Below, piece by piece: positions 43,048 to 58,000 of a DNA stretch of 64,000 nucleotides. Within the stretch, counting starts at the first letter, position 1, and the number at the start of each line of letters is the position of its first letter. A program made the translations under genes and the position numbers. Location of the stretch: positions 99,191,704 to 99,255,703 of the forward strand of contig NC_047088.1 in NCBI RefSeq assembly GCF_902459505.1, given 5' to 3'. Source of the DNA: Geotrypetes seraphini (taxonomy: Eukaryota > Chordata > Amphibia > Gymnophiona > Dermophiidae). The notes under the pieces are model-generated. The model saw nothing but the letters and a program-made list of their open reading frames with translations. It was not told the DNA's origin and searched no databases.

Positions 43048-46000
43048 GTAGGTGACTTACTTTCATACCTTCTTATGTGAGCCTGCAATGTATTAATGCA
43101 TGTAATGTGTGCATGTTTTATGTATATTATGTGTGCATATGTAATATATATGTAAAGTATATACATATATATAGTCTGTATCTGTGTATGTATTGAATTT
43201 TATGTCTCAGGCATGTCTGATAGAGTATGTGTTGTAAATGCATATGTGTAATATGTGAGTGCAACATATACAGTATGTGTATTGTATATGTGGCCATGTG
43301 AAAGTTTATGCAATATGTGCCACTTAATGCAAAAGTCAGGCTGTCTTGTGTGTGTAATCTCTGTATACTGTAATATACAGGATCACACACACATGCATAC
43401 ACATTGTGAATATTTCTAACACACATGATAGCAAGCAAACATGATTATATGGCTTAAAGAAATTTCACAAAGACTCCCACTTGGCTCTTTAAAGGTAATT
43501 CTATAACTTAAACATAGAATATGACGGCAGAAAAGGGCTGTAGCCCATCAAGTCTGCCCACGCTAATGACCCACCCCCAGACTTCACCCCGCTAAAGATC
43601 CCACATACATATCCCATTTCTTTTTAAAATCGAGCACGCTGCTGGCGTTAATCACCTGCAATGGAAGTTCATTCCAATGATCGACCACCCTTTCGGTCAT
43701 TAGAATGAACTTCCATTGCAGGTGATTAACGCCAGCAGTGTGCTCGATTTTAAAAAGAAATGGTGCCTACATTTACACCCCACTTATACACATAGATATA
43801 TAGAATTACCAGCACCTTTGCAGATAAATGTATGCTTAGGCACGTCAGTGGCAGCAAACCCACTAAGTGTTCTTCTGTAAGGGTATTCGTAAGTGGCGTA
43901 GCATGAAAATGGGGATGTCTTATGTGTGCAGTTTACAGAGTACTGCAAGTTAAGCTTGCCCATGCAGCATTTACATGACTGCAGTTCTGACAGATCTATG
44001 GCTGGTAAAACTGTTGATGTGTAAATGTTAGGCATGTCAATGATAGGTTACACTAGTATTCTATAAGGAATCTGGACACCCAGATGCTGTTATAGAGTTG
44101 GCACCCACTGCACTGTACTAAGTTACATAAAAGGTAGCACCCATTTACACAGTTGCCCCTTGTATGTCCTGGGCAATATTTTCACAAGTAAATAACCAGA
44201 CAACTATGAATATTTTCACTCCCAATTTCTTCATTTTTTAAACTGATTCTTGCTCTATTGAGCTCTTAGGAGGTATCATGTTAAAAATATTATCGCCAGT
44301 TGCATTACATAACCTCGTACAACACCAGTGGCCTTCACTCTCTTCAGGCAGGCTTCCGCTGCAACCATAGCACTGAAACTCTACTCCTAGTATTGTACAG
44401 CTCTCTGCTCATCACTTGACCAACACCATTCCGTCATTCTTGTATTTCTTGACCTTTCCTCTGCATTTAACTTTGTAGATCATTCCATTCTGCTTTGCCA
44501 TCTCCAAACAATTGGTCTTTCCAAGCTATCTTTCTGACTGCATTTTCCAACTCTCATGCAGCCAGTCTACCTCCCCCATCTTCCGCCCCAGGATCTATCC
44601 TTGCACCTAGCCTTTTTAATATCTTTCTCCCCTGTCAACCATTATTCATGAACAGGTATGCACCTCCTAATATTACACTGATGATATCCAGATCCTCTGT
44701 TTTGTCTCCATCCCCTCCTCATCACCAACTTCTCTGAATAACTGTATCAGCCATATTTCCATATGGCTAAAATATAGCCTCCTTTTTCTAAATACATCCA
44801 AATGTGAATCAATCATATTCCCTTACCCCTACAATTCAATGCTCCCTTGCCCTTCGGTTGACTGTAGATCTATCCCTCCCATTTAAAGATTCAGTCAAAA
44901 TCCTGGGTGTCATATTTGACACCAAACTTACTTTCAAATTGACTCTGTTGTTCAGTCTTCTTTCTTCACCATACACTGTATTCGTTCCGTTTGTCCTTCT
45001 CTCCCTCTTCCTCACTCTTCTCTTAGTCATTAGAGTCCGACTAAGTTTCAGATGCTAGTGCATTTTCAGCTGAAACCAAAACTCTATCCCCTGCCCCCTT
45101 TTTAGCCAATTGCTCCTGGGTATGCTGGTTCCAATTCCAAAATGCCTGCAAGGACTTCCTGCAGCAGTTGTGCGAGGGTTTATTTTATTTAATATACCGC
45201 CACAGGGCAGTTCACATAATCAATAAAAGCATACAATAGAAAAGAACTACATCTCAAAAAGAAAAAGTTGTAGAGAGCATAAAGTAAGAAAAAAAAAATT
45301 AAAGATTGAAAAATTGCAGGCCGTGGGAAGATCCAGCAGACATTTTGGCTGAGGAACCAGCAAGGGCAAGAGCGACTGGAGATTTTAAGGATAGGTCCAG
45401 GTGGCCTGAGGGAGGGTATGATACCATTAGACTACTAAGGCATTTAAAAATTAGGCCTGGGTAGGGCCTTCGAGTGGTGGGAGGGCTGAGGGGCTGTGGT
45501 GGAGTGGGAGTGGTAGCAGCTGGTTTGGGAGGACCCACTCTCTGTTGGGGAGAGGCAAATTTTGTCTGCTGATTCGATTTTGGTCGAAACTGAGAACCCT
45601 AGTTTTGGTTAGCCTCTGCTATTCATGTCCCACCTCTAATACTGCAACTTCCTCTATGCAGGACTTCCAATCTACACTTTCAAATGTTTACAGCTTGTAC
45701 AGTCCACTGCTGTCAAGTTATTCCACCACTCCCATCATTTCAGCCACATCACATCCCTGCTCCTTCTCGAACACTGACTTCTAATTTCCACTTATATCAA
45801 ATCTTAAAATCCTCTTACTAATGTATAAAAAGGCCATCTATCAACTGCTCCATCCTCCATCAATAGTCTCCTCATTCCTTACACCCTTTCCTTAGTCTCT
45901 GTTCAGTTGATAACAATTATCTCGCCCTCTCATCTCTCTCAGCTTTCTGTTTGACCACTTCCCATGAAACAGCTGCCTAGGTCCCAAACTTTGGAACTCA

Positions 46001-49000
46001 TTCGCTCTTCACCTTAAGAATGAACCCTCTATGCACACTTTTTTTTTTTTTTTAAATGCTGAAAACTCATCTTTTTCTGAGACTTTTGGTCACACTCCCG
46101 ATTAATGCCAAAAGACTGGAGGGTAGCCAAAGTGATGCTGATTTTAAATATTTAAAAAGAGTTTCAGAGGTGATCTGGGAAATTATCGACCCACAGTCAG
46201 TGCTGGGCAAAATAGTAGAGACTATATTATAAAGAACAAAATGGTAGAACATACACCTGAAAGACTTCTGAAGAAATTAGAAAGTCATGGGATAGGAGGT
46301 ACAAGGTCTTATTATGGATTAAGAACTGGTTGAAAGTCAGAAAACAGAAAGTAGGTTTAAATGGTCAAAATTCTCAATAGAAAAGGGTAAATTGTGGACT
46401 TCTCCAGGGGTCTATGCTGGGACCGCTGCTTTTTAACATGTTTATCAATGATCTAGAGATGGGAATAACTAGTGAAATTTGCTGATGACACAAAGTTGTT
46501 AAAAGTTGTTAAATTGCAAGAGGATTGTGGAAAATTACAAGAGGAGACTGGACATCAAAATAGCAGATGATGTTTAATGTGAGCAAGTGCAAAGAGAAGC
46601 ATGTGGGAAAGAAGGACAGGGTTCAACATTAGGAGTCACTGCCTAGGAAAAGGATCTAGGTGTCATCATTGTGGATACATTGAAACACTCAGCTCAATGT
46701 GCAGCGGTTGCTAAGAAAGCAAATGTTAGGAATTATCAGGAAAGGAATGGAAAACAAAGATGAAAATGTTATAATGCCCTTGTATTGCTCTATGGTTCGG
46801 CCACACCTCGAACACCGTGTTCAATTCTGGTTGCCGTATCTCAAAAAAGATATAGTAGAATTAGAAAAGGTACAAAGAAGGGTGACAAAAATGATGGGAT
46901 GACTTCCCTATGAGAAAAGGCTAAAGCAGCTAGGGCTTTTCAGCTTGGAGAAGAGATGGCTCAAGGGTGATATGACAGAAGTCTACAAAATACTGAGTGG
47001 AGTAGTGGAAAGGGTAGATGTGAATTACTTGTTTACTCTTTCCAAAAATACTAGAAGTAGGGGGCATATGATGAAGCTACTAAGTAGTAGATTTAAAATA
47101 AACTGGAGAAAATATTTATTCACACAATGTGTAATTAAACTCTGGAATTCATTGTCAGAAAATGTGGTGAAATCAGTTAATTTAGCAGGGTTTATAAAAG
47201 GTTTGGATAATTTCCTAAAAGAGGAGTACATTGGCCATTTTTGAGATTGCTTGGGAAAATCCACTGCTTATTCTTGGGATAAGCAGCATAATATCTGTTT
47301 TACTACTTGGGATCTATCTAGGTTCTTGAGAACTGGGTTGGCCACTGTTGAAAACAGGATACTGGGCTTGATGGCCCTTTGGCCTGTCCTAGTTTGGCAA
47401 TTCTTGTGTTCACCATACCCCAACCTTCCCTTAAGAACATAAGAATTGCCTTCCCCTCATCCAGTTTCCCACTTCTATCTTTCCCTTCTTCTATCTTATC
47501 TTTTTTTATCATGGTGTGAGCTACATACAGTAGATGTCCTTCTAGGCCTCCTTGCAGTATATCATAGCAAATAAATAAAAATACTCGCCAGGATTCCATT
47601 GATTGGTAGAAAGTGTATTACAGATAGTGGAGGTTTTTCTAATTTTCTTTTTCACACACACAAATATCACACAGGCGATTTTTAAAAAGCACATTGTTTG
47701 ATATAACTCTTTACAAGGGCATAAGGAGAGTTAGATTCCTATTGTAACTTAACATATATTCCTTTGGTAGTTTTTGAGCTTGCAGTTGGTGGTACATAAG
47801 AACATAAGAATAGCCTTACTGGGTCAGACCGATTGTCCATCAAGCCCAGTAGCCCGTTCTCATGTTGGCCAATCCAAGTTCCTAGTACCTGGCCAAAACC
47901 CAAGGAGTAGCAACATTCCATGTTACTGATCCAGGGCAAGCAATTGTTTCCCCCATATCTTTCTCAATAACAGACTGTGGACTTTTCCTCCAGGAAATTG
48001 TCCAAACCTTTCTTAAAACCAGATAAGCTATGCGCTATTACCACAACCCTCTGGCAATGCGTTCCAGAGTTTAACTATTCTCTGAGTGAAAAATATTTCC
48101 TCCTATTTGTTTTAAAAGTATTTCCCTTTAACTTCATCGAGTGTCCCCTAGTCTTTGTAATTTTTGACAGAGTGAAAAATCGATCCACTTGTACCCGTTC
48201 TACTCCACTCAGGATTTTGTAGACTTCAATAATATCTCCCCTCAGCCATCTCTTTTCCAAGCAGAAGAGTCCTAACCTTTTTAGTCTTTCCTCATATGAG
48301 AGAAGTTCCATCCCCTTTATCATCTTGGTTGCTCTTCTTTGAACCTTTTCTAGTGCCGCTATGTCTTTCTTGAGATAAGGAGATTAAAATTGAACGGAGT
48401 ACTCCAGATGAGGTTGCACCATGGAGCGATACAGGGGCATTGTGACATTCTTAGACTTAGTAACCATCCCTGCATGGTGTGGCAGATACATCTCCAAACA
48501 CACAAGGGCATGGAGTCATCTTACTTATCAGATAGATAGACCATATTGGTCTTTCTCAGCTATCATTTATGTTAGGTCTTTTTTCATTAAATTTGGTAAC
48601 GTAATTCAGCCAATGAAATATTTCTTGCATTTGGCAGGTCAGTGACAGATCCTCGGGATGGGAGACGTGTGGCCCTGAAGAAAATGCCCAATGTCTTCCA
48701 GAACCTGGTCTCCTGCAAGCGGGTCTTTCGGGAACTCAAGATGCTCTGCTACTTCAAGCATGATAACGTGAGTGACAGTGGGCCACAGTTGATGGGAGGA
48801 ACCTCATGAGATTTGGAGGTTAAGCATAAGAGTATAGAATGTGGTGTTAGATAAGGGGCATTCAGGCCATATTTCTTGTTACGACAATTAGAGGTACCTG
48901 ACTGAAAAGAACCTCTATGCTGGGAAGTGTGGCTCTAACTGGAAAGGTGTTCCTTCCCCACAGCTGGCCTGACATTGCTGCCCATTAACTGGGTCAGTTC

Positions 49001-52000
49001 ATGTGGGTTGTACCTGGAAATAGCATTAGGTTTCCTGGCCCCCTACTTATGGAACTTGATAACTCAAAACCTTCTATTGTAAATTCAGAGCTGATTTGAA
49101 AACCGGTTTTATTCTCTTTGCATTCAAGCCTTAGTGCTTCTGCTGATGGTGAGGGGCGGAGAAGGAGGAGGAATATGTGGGCATACAGCTGTACATTTTT
49201 TTCTTTGTTTGTTTCTAGGCCTTATTTATTGGTGTGTGTTGTAAACTATTCCTTTTTATACAAATAGTCAAATAAAATGTACATAAAGCAATGCTGCAGA
49301 GCTCTAAATCCACATCTCCAAGTCATTCCAAATCAGAGAACTGTGCTTGCAGGAGGGGCAGTGGGTAGATCCAACCACTACCAGCTGCTCTTCCCCACCT
49401 ATGCTGTGGCAGCACTTCTTGTGTTCTGATCTTATGATTCAGGAAATGAGTCAGCCCATGAGTTCTGAATGCGTTCATGGTGCTGACAGATGGGATAAAG
49501 CATTAAGCAGTATGGGATCTTCTCTTATTGTTCAGCTAACTGAGGAAGAAAGGAGGAAGTAGAGATGGATCCTGGCGAAGAGTATAAAAGAGAAAAGGAG
49601 GGGGGGAACAGAAGAAAAATGACCACTTTCTGCTCCATACTTACACTCACACCACCCAGGCTCTGATTCTCCCGTTTCTCAGGATGGATGCCACTTCATC
49701 GGATTTACTATTTTTGCATACGCCGATGACATACAACTCCTCCACCCAATTAATACTTTAAACATTTCAGACATCAAAGACATTAATAACAAACTAAACA
49801 CCATATATGATTGGTTGTACACAAACAAGCTTTCCCTCAATCTAGACAAATCCCGAAGTTTGTTACTCCCTATCAAATCCACAGAATTTTTATTGGACAA
49901 TATCTCTATTAAATCTACACCAATCCAAATGGACACTAAGATAAAACTTTTAGGTGTAATCATTGACAGAGATCTTACCTTTCATGATCACATAAGTTCA
50001 GTGGTTAAAACTTGTTTCTATAAATTACGCATCATCCGATCTCTAACTTCTATCCTTGAAACTAACTCAATCACTATCCTGATACATTCATTAGTAATTT
50101 CTCATCTCGATTACTGTAACTCTCTTCTAAATGGCCTCCCTCAAAAAGAAATTCGTCGTTTACAACTAATACAAAATACTGCAATAAAACTTATCCATAA
50201 AGTAGGCAGATACGACCATATCACCCCTCTCTTAAAAGAAGCACACTGGCTCCCTATTACTCACCGCATCATCTTTAAAATTATCTTACTATCCTTTAAA
50301 ATAAAACTTTCTCATCTGCCCTCATTCCTTGACAAACTTCTCATTCCCTACTGCTCCTCACGCACTCTGAGATCAACTGATCAAAAACTTCTTTTTATCC
50401 CCTCTATCAAAGACTTCTACAATACACGTAAAGTAAATTTCGCAGTAACTGCCCCTACCCTCTGGAATTCCCTGCCACAGCAACTCCGCGACGAATCACG
50501 ACTCGATAAATTTAAGACAGATTTAAAAACTTTTTTATTTCGTGATGCTTTTGCTAACACTTAGAGCCATCATTCCTTTTTTTTATTTTTTTATTTTTTT
50601 TTATTCTATTTATCAATAATAACCGCTTTCTTTAAAGCGTCCCTCTCCATTATGTTTTATCCTAACCCCACTATCTCCATTTTTCTTCTCAAATATGTAA
50701 CTTCACCCTCCCTTCCCTTCTATCCTCACTGTCTAGTTCGTCTTGTAATGTTATTTGTATATACACAATACCTCTTTTTTTTAGTTTCTTTTAGTTTCTC
50801 TTTCTTTTAAATATATTGTTAACCGGCCAGATATTAACTTGATGGTTGGTATATCAAAATTAATAAAACTTGAAACTTGAAACTTCATTGTTGGCATCCT
50901 CTTCATCTTTATGCAACTAGAGACACACTTTGCTTACCCTTGCTTTCTCAGATTTGGTTACTGGGTTTGCTTTAACAACATTACGTTACATTGAGTACTT
51001 GTATTCCACAGATACCTATAAAGTTCACTGCAGATAATGTTAGAAGAAATTAGGACAAAACCTAGGAGTTACAACGTATTACATTAAGTACAGTTTGACA
51101 ATTTGAATTACTTTGAGTGAAATTTCCTAAAAAGATAAGTCTTCAAACCTTTCCTAAATTGCCTATAATCTTTTACCATCCTAATAGAAATAGGCAGAGA
51201 ACTCCAAATAAATGGGGCTTGATTAAATAGAGAGGACGACTATTGCCTAAATACACTAACAGTTTGAAAAGCTGGGGGGGGGAATAATGTGTCTTCAAAA
51301 GCTGTTTTTAAGTGTTTCTACAGCTAGGACCTTGGTCTCCCTTATTTAAATCCTGTTTTTTGAGGTGTTTGATCAGCCCTGAGGTGATTTTAAATTGTTT
51401 TTTTCTAAGTTTTCAAACTTCTCCTTGTTTTGCTTACAAAGCGCCAGGGTTGGAGTCCTATTACTCTAAATATCCCTATATCATTCCTTGTCTGCAAAGG
51501 ACGGATGGTGGAAGAGTGTCTTTGCGCTCCGTGCCATGTCGAGTGAAACAGGGAGGCGGGAATGTCAAGTTTAGCTCCCACGCGGCCTCTGGGGCATGGC
51601 ACACGGCTTTTGAGCCTGTTAGAGGAGCGAAAATTTCCCCAGGAGCCCTGGAACAGTGGCACAGCGCACTGAACTGGCGCAGAAGCTCCACAGCTAAAGA
51701 AGTGTCTCTCCCCATTCTAAACGGGAAGGAGAGTTGCCTACTAAGGCTTTATCCATGAGTTCATTAATCTGCTCTGACATGACCAAAATATGCAATTTAG
51801 GCCTGCTTAAGAATTCTCAAAGTGCTTTTTTGCGAGTGGAGCTCCTCCCTGACTCTGGATTGTCAGTTGAACAGGGATTCTGGAGATGAATGTTCAGTCT
51901 TGATCCCCTTACTGTCTTAAAGTGAGGCCTCCCTGATGGGAGATTCAGTCTCCTATGTTAAGGATAAGAATGGAGTCCCGGCCGCAGACCTGGAAGAGGA

Positions 52001-55000
52001 TCCCTCCATACGGCAACTGTTCCAAGTTTTCAGTCCTGCCAGACATTATTACTGAGTCTCTTTGTGTGCTCAAGATTGATCTGCATCAGTCCCAGTCATC
52101 TCAGTGTTCTCTTTTAAGCAGGGTCCAATAGCCCACGTCCTTTCCGTAGGACCAGACATGAAACTCCTGGTTACAGAGCCCTGGGAGGTCCCTTAGAGGG
52201 GCGAAAGCCATTACTATGTTGCATCCTCTGGATCAAGAGTTCCAGCAAATGTTTACTATGCCAAAGGTAGATTCCCTGGTGGCACAGGTAACTAAACACA
52301 CATCCTTACCCAGTGCGGGAGGAGTCGTGCTGAAGAATACACAGGACCACCGAGTATATATGGTCCTGAGGAGGCAGATTGAGGCCCTGGCCCTGGGAAT
52401 TAAAGCAGCAACAGCTGCTCTTTTCGTAGCACGTGCCTGCCATTCCTGGCTGCGAACCCTGGACATGTTCTTACTAGACAGCAGACCTCGAGTGGCTAGA
52501 AGCCAGAACTGGAGCTCCTTTTGGGGGGTCCCTGTGTTTTTGACAGTACACCACAGGAGGCTTGTCTCAGAGAACCTATTAAGGTTCCAGATAGAGATAT
52601 TCTGGAAGTCGGAAAATTCAAAATACAGGTTCCTGTGCCACAACAGCAACTCAGAAGCCACAATGATGCCAGGCCTCCAGCTGCCCTTCATAAAATTAGA
52701 GGTCGGCTCTAGGACTTTCTGGAGGCCTGGGAAAGCATAACAACAGATCTTTGGGTCTTGGATATTGTCAGAAAGGTTACAAGATAGTTTGTATACCCTC
52801 TGACTGGTTCGTGGATTCTCCGGCGGGCTGACCAGATCAGGTGGCCCAAGTCCTGACAATGTTAAACAGATTGCTGGATATTCAAGCCATAGAACCAGTT
52901 CCAGGCTCAGGCAGATACTCAATATACTTTGTCGTACCTAAGAAAAATTCTGATGACTGGAGGCCCATTCTGGATCTCAAACATGTCAATGCAGCTCTGA
53001 AGGTTCTGTGTTTCTGGATGGAAATGGTATCTGTTATTTCTGGCCCAGAAATATCTAACGGTATTGTCTACCCAGGAGATTTTCCGGGTGCCCTGGATTT
53101 AACAGAGACTTATCTCTAAATTCCAGTTTTTCCAGCACACAGACATTTCCTGAGATTTCACATGTTGGAGATTCACTATCAATTCTCAGCATTATCATTT
53201 CAGCTGGCAACGGCACCATGGATGTTCACCACGGTGATGCTAGTGGTAGCAGCTCATCTCCACAGGGTGGGCTGGCTTGTTCATCCTTATTTAGATGACT
53301 GGCTTATCAGAGTTCCCTCTCAAGAAGAGGGAGAAAGAGCAGTGGCGGCAGTTGTGCAAACTTTGCAGAATCTGGGCTGGATTGTAAACATTTGAAAGAG
53401 CCAATTAGTCCCCACTCAGTCTTTGGAATACTTGGGAATTCTCTCCAACACGATGGAAGATCAAATTTTTCTAACAGAGGCACGCAGACAGAAGCTTTGG
53501 GAGCAAATTACAAATCTCCTATTGTAGCCAGCACCTACAGTGTGGCACTACCTACAGGTTCTGGGTTCGATGGCAGCTGCCATAAAAGTAGTGCCTTGGG
53601 CAAGTGTATGCGTCCACTTCGGGATGTGCTGTTGTCTCATTGGTCTCCCCAGAGAGACTCCCTACAGGCCCCTCTATCCTGGACAGAGGCAGCCTGCAGT
53701 AGCATGAGCTGATGGCTCCACCTGCAGTTTCTAGCAAAAGGGATTCTACTTCAGATCGATTCAGGGGTCACACTGACAACAGATGCCAGCCTGTTCACTG
53801 GGGTGGGGTTACACTGCAGTGGTCGCCCGGTGCAAGGGAAATGGACACCATCCCAGTAGAAGTGGTCGATAAACATGCTAGAACTGAGAGCCATCTGTCT
53901 GGCTCTGCTAAACTTACAGTCGGTGCTGGAAGGCAGAGCCATAAGAGTATTCTCAGACAATTCCACAGCAGTGGCCTATGCCAACTGGCAGAGAGGCACC
54001 AGAAGCACATTGTTCCAACTAGAGGCAAAACTACTGTTTGCTTGGGCAGGAAAGCACCTGCTGACCAACACAGCGGCACACATAGCCAGAGTGAAAAAAC
54101 ATGCAAGTGGACGACTTCAGCAGACAGACATTGGACCCTGAAGAGTGATTGTTGTCCCTGTGGGCATTCCAAAACATTGTAGGACGTTGAAGGCATCCAA
54201 CATTCAATCTGATGGCAACGGCATGCAGGAAGAAAGCGCCTTGGTGTTTCAGCCGAAAATATGGTACTGGAAGTGCAGGGTTGGATGCCCTGGTGCAACT
54301 ATGCCCTAAGTCCGGACCACTATATGTGTTTCCTTCATGGCCCCTGATCGACCAGGCGGTCCATCGCATAGCATCTCGCTCAAGGAGGTTGATCCTCATG
54401 GCCCTGGATTGACCCAGGTGTCCTTGGTATGTGGATCTAGTACACCTACAGGTGAACGAATCTCTCCAGCTCCAGGTGTATCCAGACTTGCTCACACAGG
54501 GGCCGATTTCTCTAGAACATCTGGCGTGGCAGTCTTACAGCATGGTTCTTGAGCGCATGTCACTAGCCAAGAAAGGATATTCAAAAGTAGTCATTACCAC
54601 CCTACTGAAGGCCAAGAAACCACCCACTCTTTTGGCATATGCCAAGACGTGGGATACTTTTCAGCACTGGTGCAATAAGGAGAATCTGGAGCACAACAAA
54701 GCCCCAGCATTATTGGCACTGGTCTTCCTTCAAGAGGGCCTGGACATGAGATTAGCCATGGCGTCCCTTAAGGTACAGATAGCAGGCCTGGCTTGCTTTA
54801 GAGATCCTTTCCCTTCCTGGAATGTCAACATCGTGTTAGAGGGTCATCGGAGGGCAACATATGAGCCTTTAGAGGAAGCTTCTCTCATGGATCTTACAAT
54901 CAAAGTGGTGTTCCTGGTTGCAATTACCTCAGCCAGAAGAGTCTCAGAATTGCAAGCTTTGTTGTTCAGGGAACCATTTCTGAGGATCATGGAAACGGGA

Positions 55001-58000
55001 GTGACTTTTCGTACAGTACCTTCCTTTTTGCCAAAAGTTGTTTCAGTATTCTACATCAGCCTTTTAACCTAAGGGTCATTCGAAGAATAATGACTCACCA
55101 TGGGTCAGTGATTCTTATGGCAGCATACTGGCTGAGACTTCTGTGGTACGCGGATCTTGTTTGATTACAACGTGACAAGTGTCTCAAACTGCCACTTCTT
55201 CCAGCGCTTCTCTCACAGGGGCCAATTGCCCTGGAGAGTCCAGAATGCTTTGGACTTACTGCATGGCTCTTGAGTGTGCAGCCCTAACGCAGAAAGGATA
55301 TTCAGAGGTGGTTATAGCTATCCACCTGTGATCTAAGATGCCAGGAATGGTTGCAGCTTATGATAAGGCTTGGAAGACCTTTCAGTGATGGTGTGAGGTG
55401 GAACCTTTTAGGGCTCCGTTTTATACAGTCCTGCCATTTATTCAAGACGGTCTTGAGAAAGGCCTCACGGTGGGCTCTCTCAAGGTGCAGGTGGCAAGCC
55501 TGTTGTGCTTTAGGGCTTGAATGGAGAAAGTGTTGTTGGCTTCCCATCTTGATATAACCAGATTTCTGAAGGGAGCATTGCATTTACATCCTTCCGTGCG
55601 ACAACCATTTCCAACGAGAAATCTTAACATTGTGTTAAGGGCCTTCAGTAAACCCCGTACAAATCCTTACAGGAGGTGTCACTGCTGCTATCAAGATGGT
55701 TTTCCTGGTAGCTATCACCTTGGCCAGAAGGGTTTCGAAGTTTTAGACTCTCATGTAGAGAGCCTTTCTTCAGATTTACGGAGGTTAGTGTGTCTTTTCA
55801 CACGGTGACTTCCTTTCTGCCAAAGGTGGTTTTGGCTTTCCATGTCAGTCAGGAAGTTCGACTACCTGCTTTCCATGCCACTGGTGTGAAGAAAAAGGAC
55901 AAAGTTTTGGTATTACTGGATTTGAGGAGAGTTTTTCTCCGTTACCTTGAGGTGACGAATGAGTTTCAACTCTCAGATCACCTTTTTGTTCTCACCAGTC
56001 CTAGCCAACTGGGAAAATCTTCCTCTAAGGCTTCTTTCCAGATGGATTCACAGGGCTATTTCATCTGCTTACACTGGCTGTGGTAAACAGCCGCCAGTCT
56101 CTTTGAAAGTGGATTTCACCAGAAGCGTGGCTTCGAGGGACGTTCTGCCTGAGGAGATTTATAGGGTGGTTATATGGTCAATTCTCCATACTTTTACAAC
56201 ATTTTACATTGTGGATGTGACAACACAAAGAGACACCATTTTTGGGTCCTCGGTGCTAGCAACAGGCTCATCTGCCCCGCCCTAATCTCAAGGGACTACT
56301 TTGGTATGTCCTACTGGCCATGCCCACTGTACTCTTTGCACTAGAAGGAAAGATTAGGTTCTTATCTCAATAATCTTTTTACTAGTAGAAGGTTACAGAA
56401 GACTTGACAGCTCACCCTGTCAGATTATTGTTCAGCCTGCTTTCTGTCTCGGACTTATATGGGTGTCTTCAAATTCTAGTCTATGAGCTGCCAAGAGAAT
56501 ATGCAGATCCCTACTGTTCTTTGGTTCCACAAATATGATGAACTAGCAGTTAACTCTATAGACAAAACTTTTAGGGGGACTATAGAAGTTTCATAAATGT
56601 TTGTGCTGGTTGCATGCAGGGAAGTGGCTTGTTTGGGTCTACCTTGTTTAGATTATTTATTTATTTATTTTATCAAGGTTATCTAAGCAATTTACAATCA
56701 GATGTGGATAAATGTTTGGTTAAATGTTGTGCAAATGTTTTTGTGCAGAGCAGAAAAGACTTGATTGGTCGGGGAGTTTCCCGTACCCTCATTTCTCCTT
56801 TTTAGTGAGTACATAAAAGAGAAGGTATAGTGCACACAAGGAGGTGGAATTGAAAAATGTAGATGATGCCTTCTGCAATCCTTGTGGTTAAAGGGAAAGA
56901 ATCCACTGGTCAAGCTTGCTGTACCCTTCAACTAGAAAGAAGATTATCGAGGTAAGAACCTAATCTTCCCTTCTTGGTGTTACTGTTAGGATATCTGCAG
57001 TGGATTTTTTTCCTATCTGTGTTCTCTTCCCACAGGTGCTGTCAGCTTTAGATATCCTGCAGCCTCCCCAGATTGACTGCTTCGAAGAAATGTATCCTTT
57101 ACTTCTTTCCTACATCCTCTTTCTCTCTCCACCCAGAGAATGTCAAGCGTGTGAAGTTTTGAATGCATTATTAACAAAGAGAACAGATGAATGATAGAGC
57201 AAACATGTGGCTGTGCTCTGCTATTCAAGTTTATTTCTTTAATGACAGTGCAAACAAAACCCAGCAATAACCTAGCAGTCCCCCTTCTTGCATAATCCCC
57301 AAATGTGGGCAGCTAAAAACAGAGGTTTTCAACCATAGAAACATGGAGCTAGTTCAGCACTGCACTGCTTGTGCCAATACAAATTTGTCAACTAGATCTT
57401 TAATTGAGAGATTCAGTCCCCTTGATCCTTGCATTTTGTCTCCCTTTCCCCACACTTTTTCCTTGTGTGACTTTATGGTTACCCTTGACCTATCATCCCT
57501 GCTCAGATATGTTATCACAGAGTTGATGCAGAGTGACCTTCACAAGGTCATTGTGTCCCCACAGCCTCTCAGCTCCGATCATATCAAAGTCTTTCTCTAT
57601 CAGATCCTTCGAGGTAGGTTACTTGTTTTCTTTGGATAGCAGTGTTAATCAACTGTGCTATTGCAGGTGGTACTTTGCCACATTACACTGAGCTGTGCAA
57701 GCATAAGTCACCTGGTTGCAATATTCCTGGACTGAAAATATTAAGCTGTAGGTTAAAACTAAAGGCAGCTGTTAGACTGAAAGCTAAATTTACAAGCATT
57801 ACAACTGAGTGATTTGAAGCTGTAGTTCATACAGTGAGAATGGTGGCATAGGTGAGACTGGAAAATGGGTCTGACCACTGCTTCTATCTTGCCAGGGTTG
57901 AAGTATCTACACTCAGCAGGTGTTCTGCATCGAGACATCAAGCCTGGAAATCTCCTGGTTAACAGTAACTGTGTTTTAAAGGTAAACTTTGGCTGGCTAC

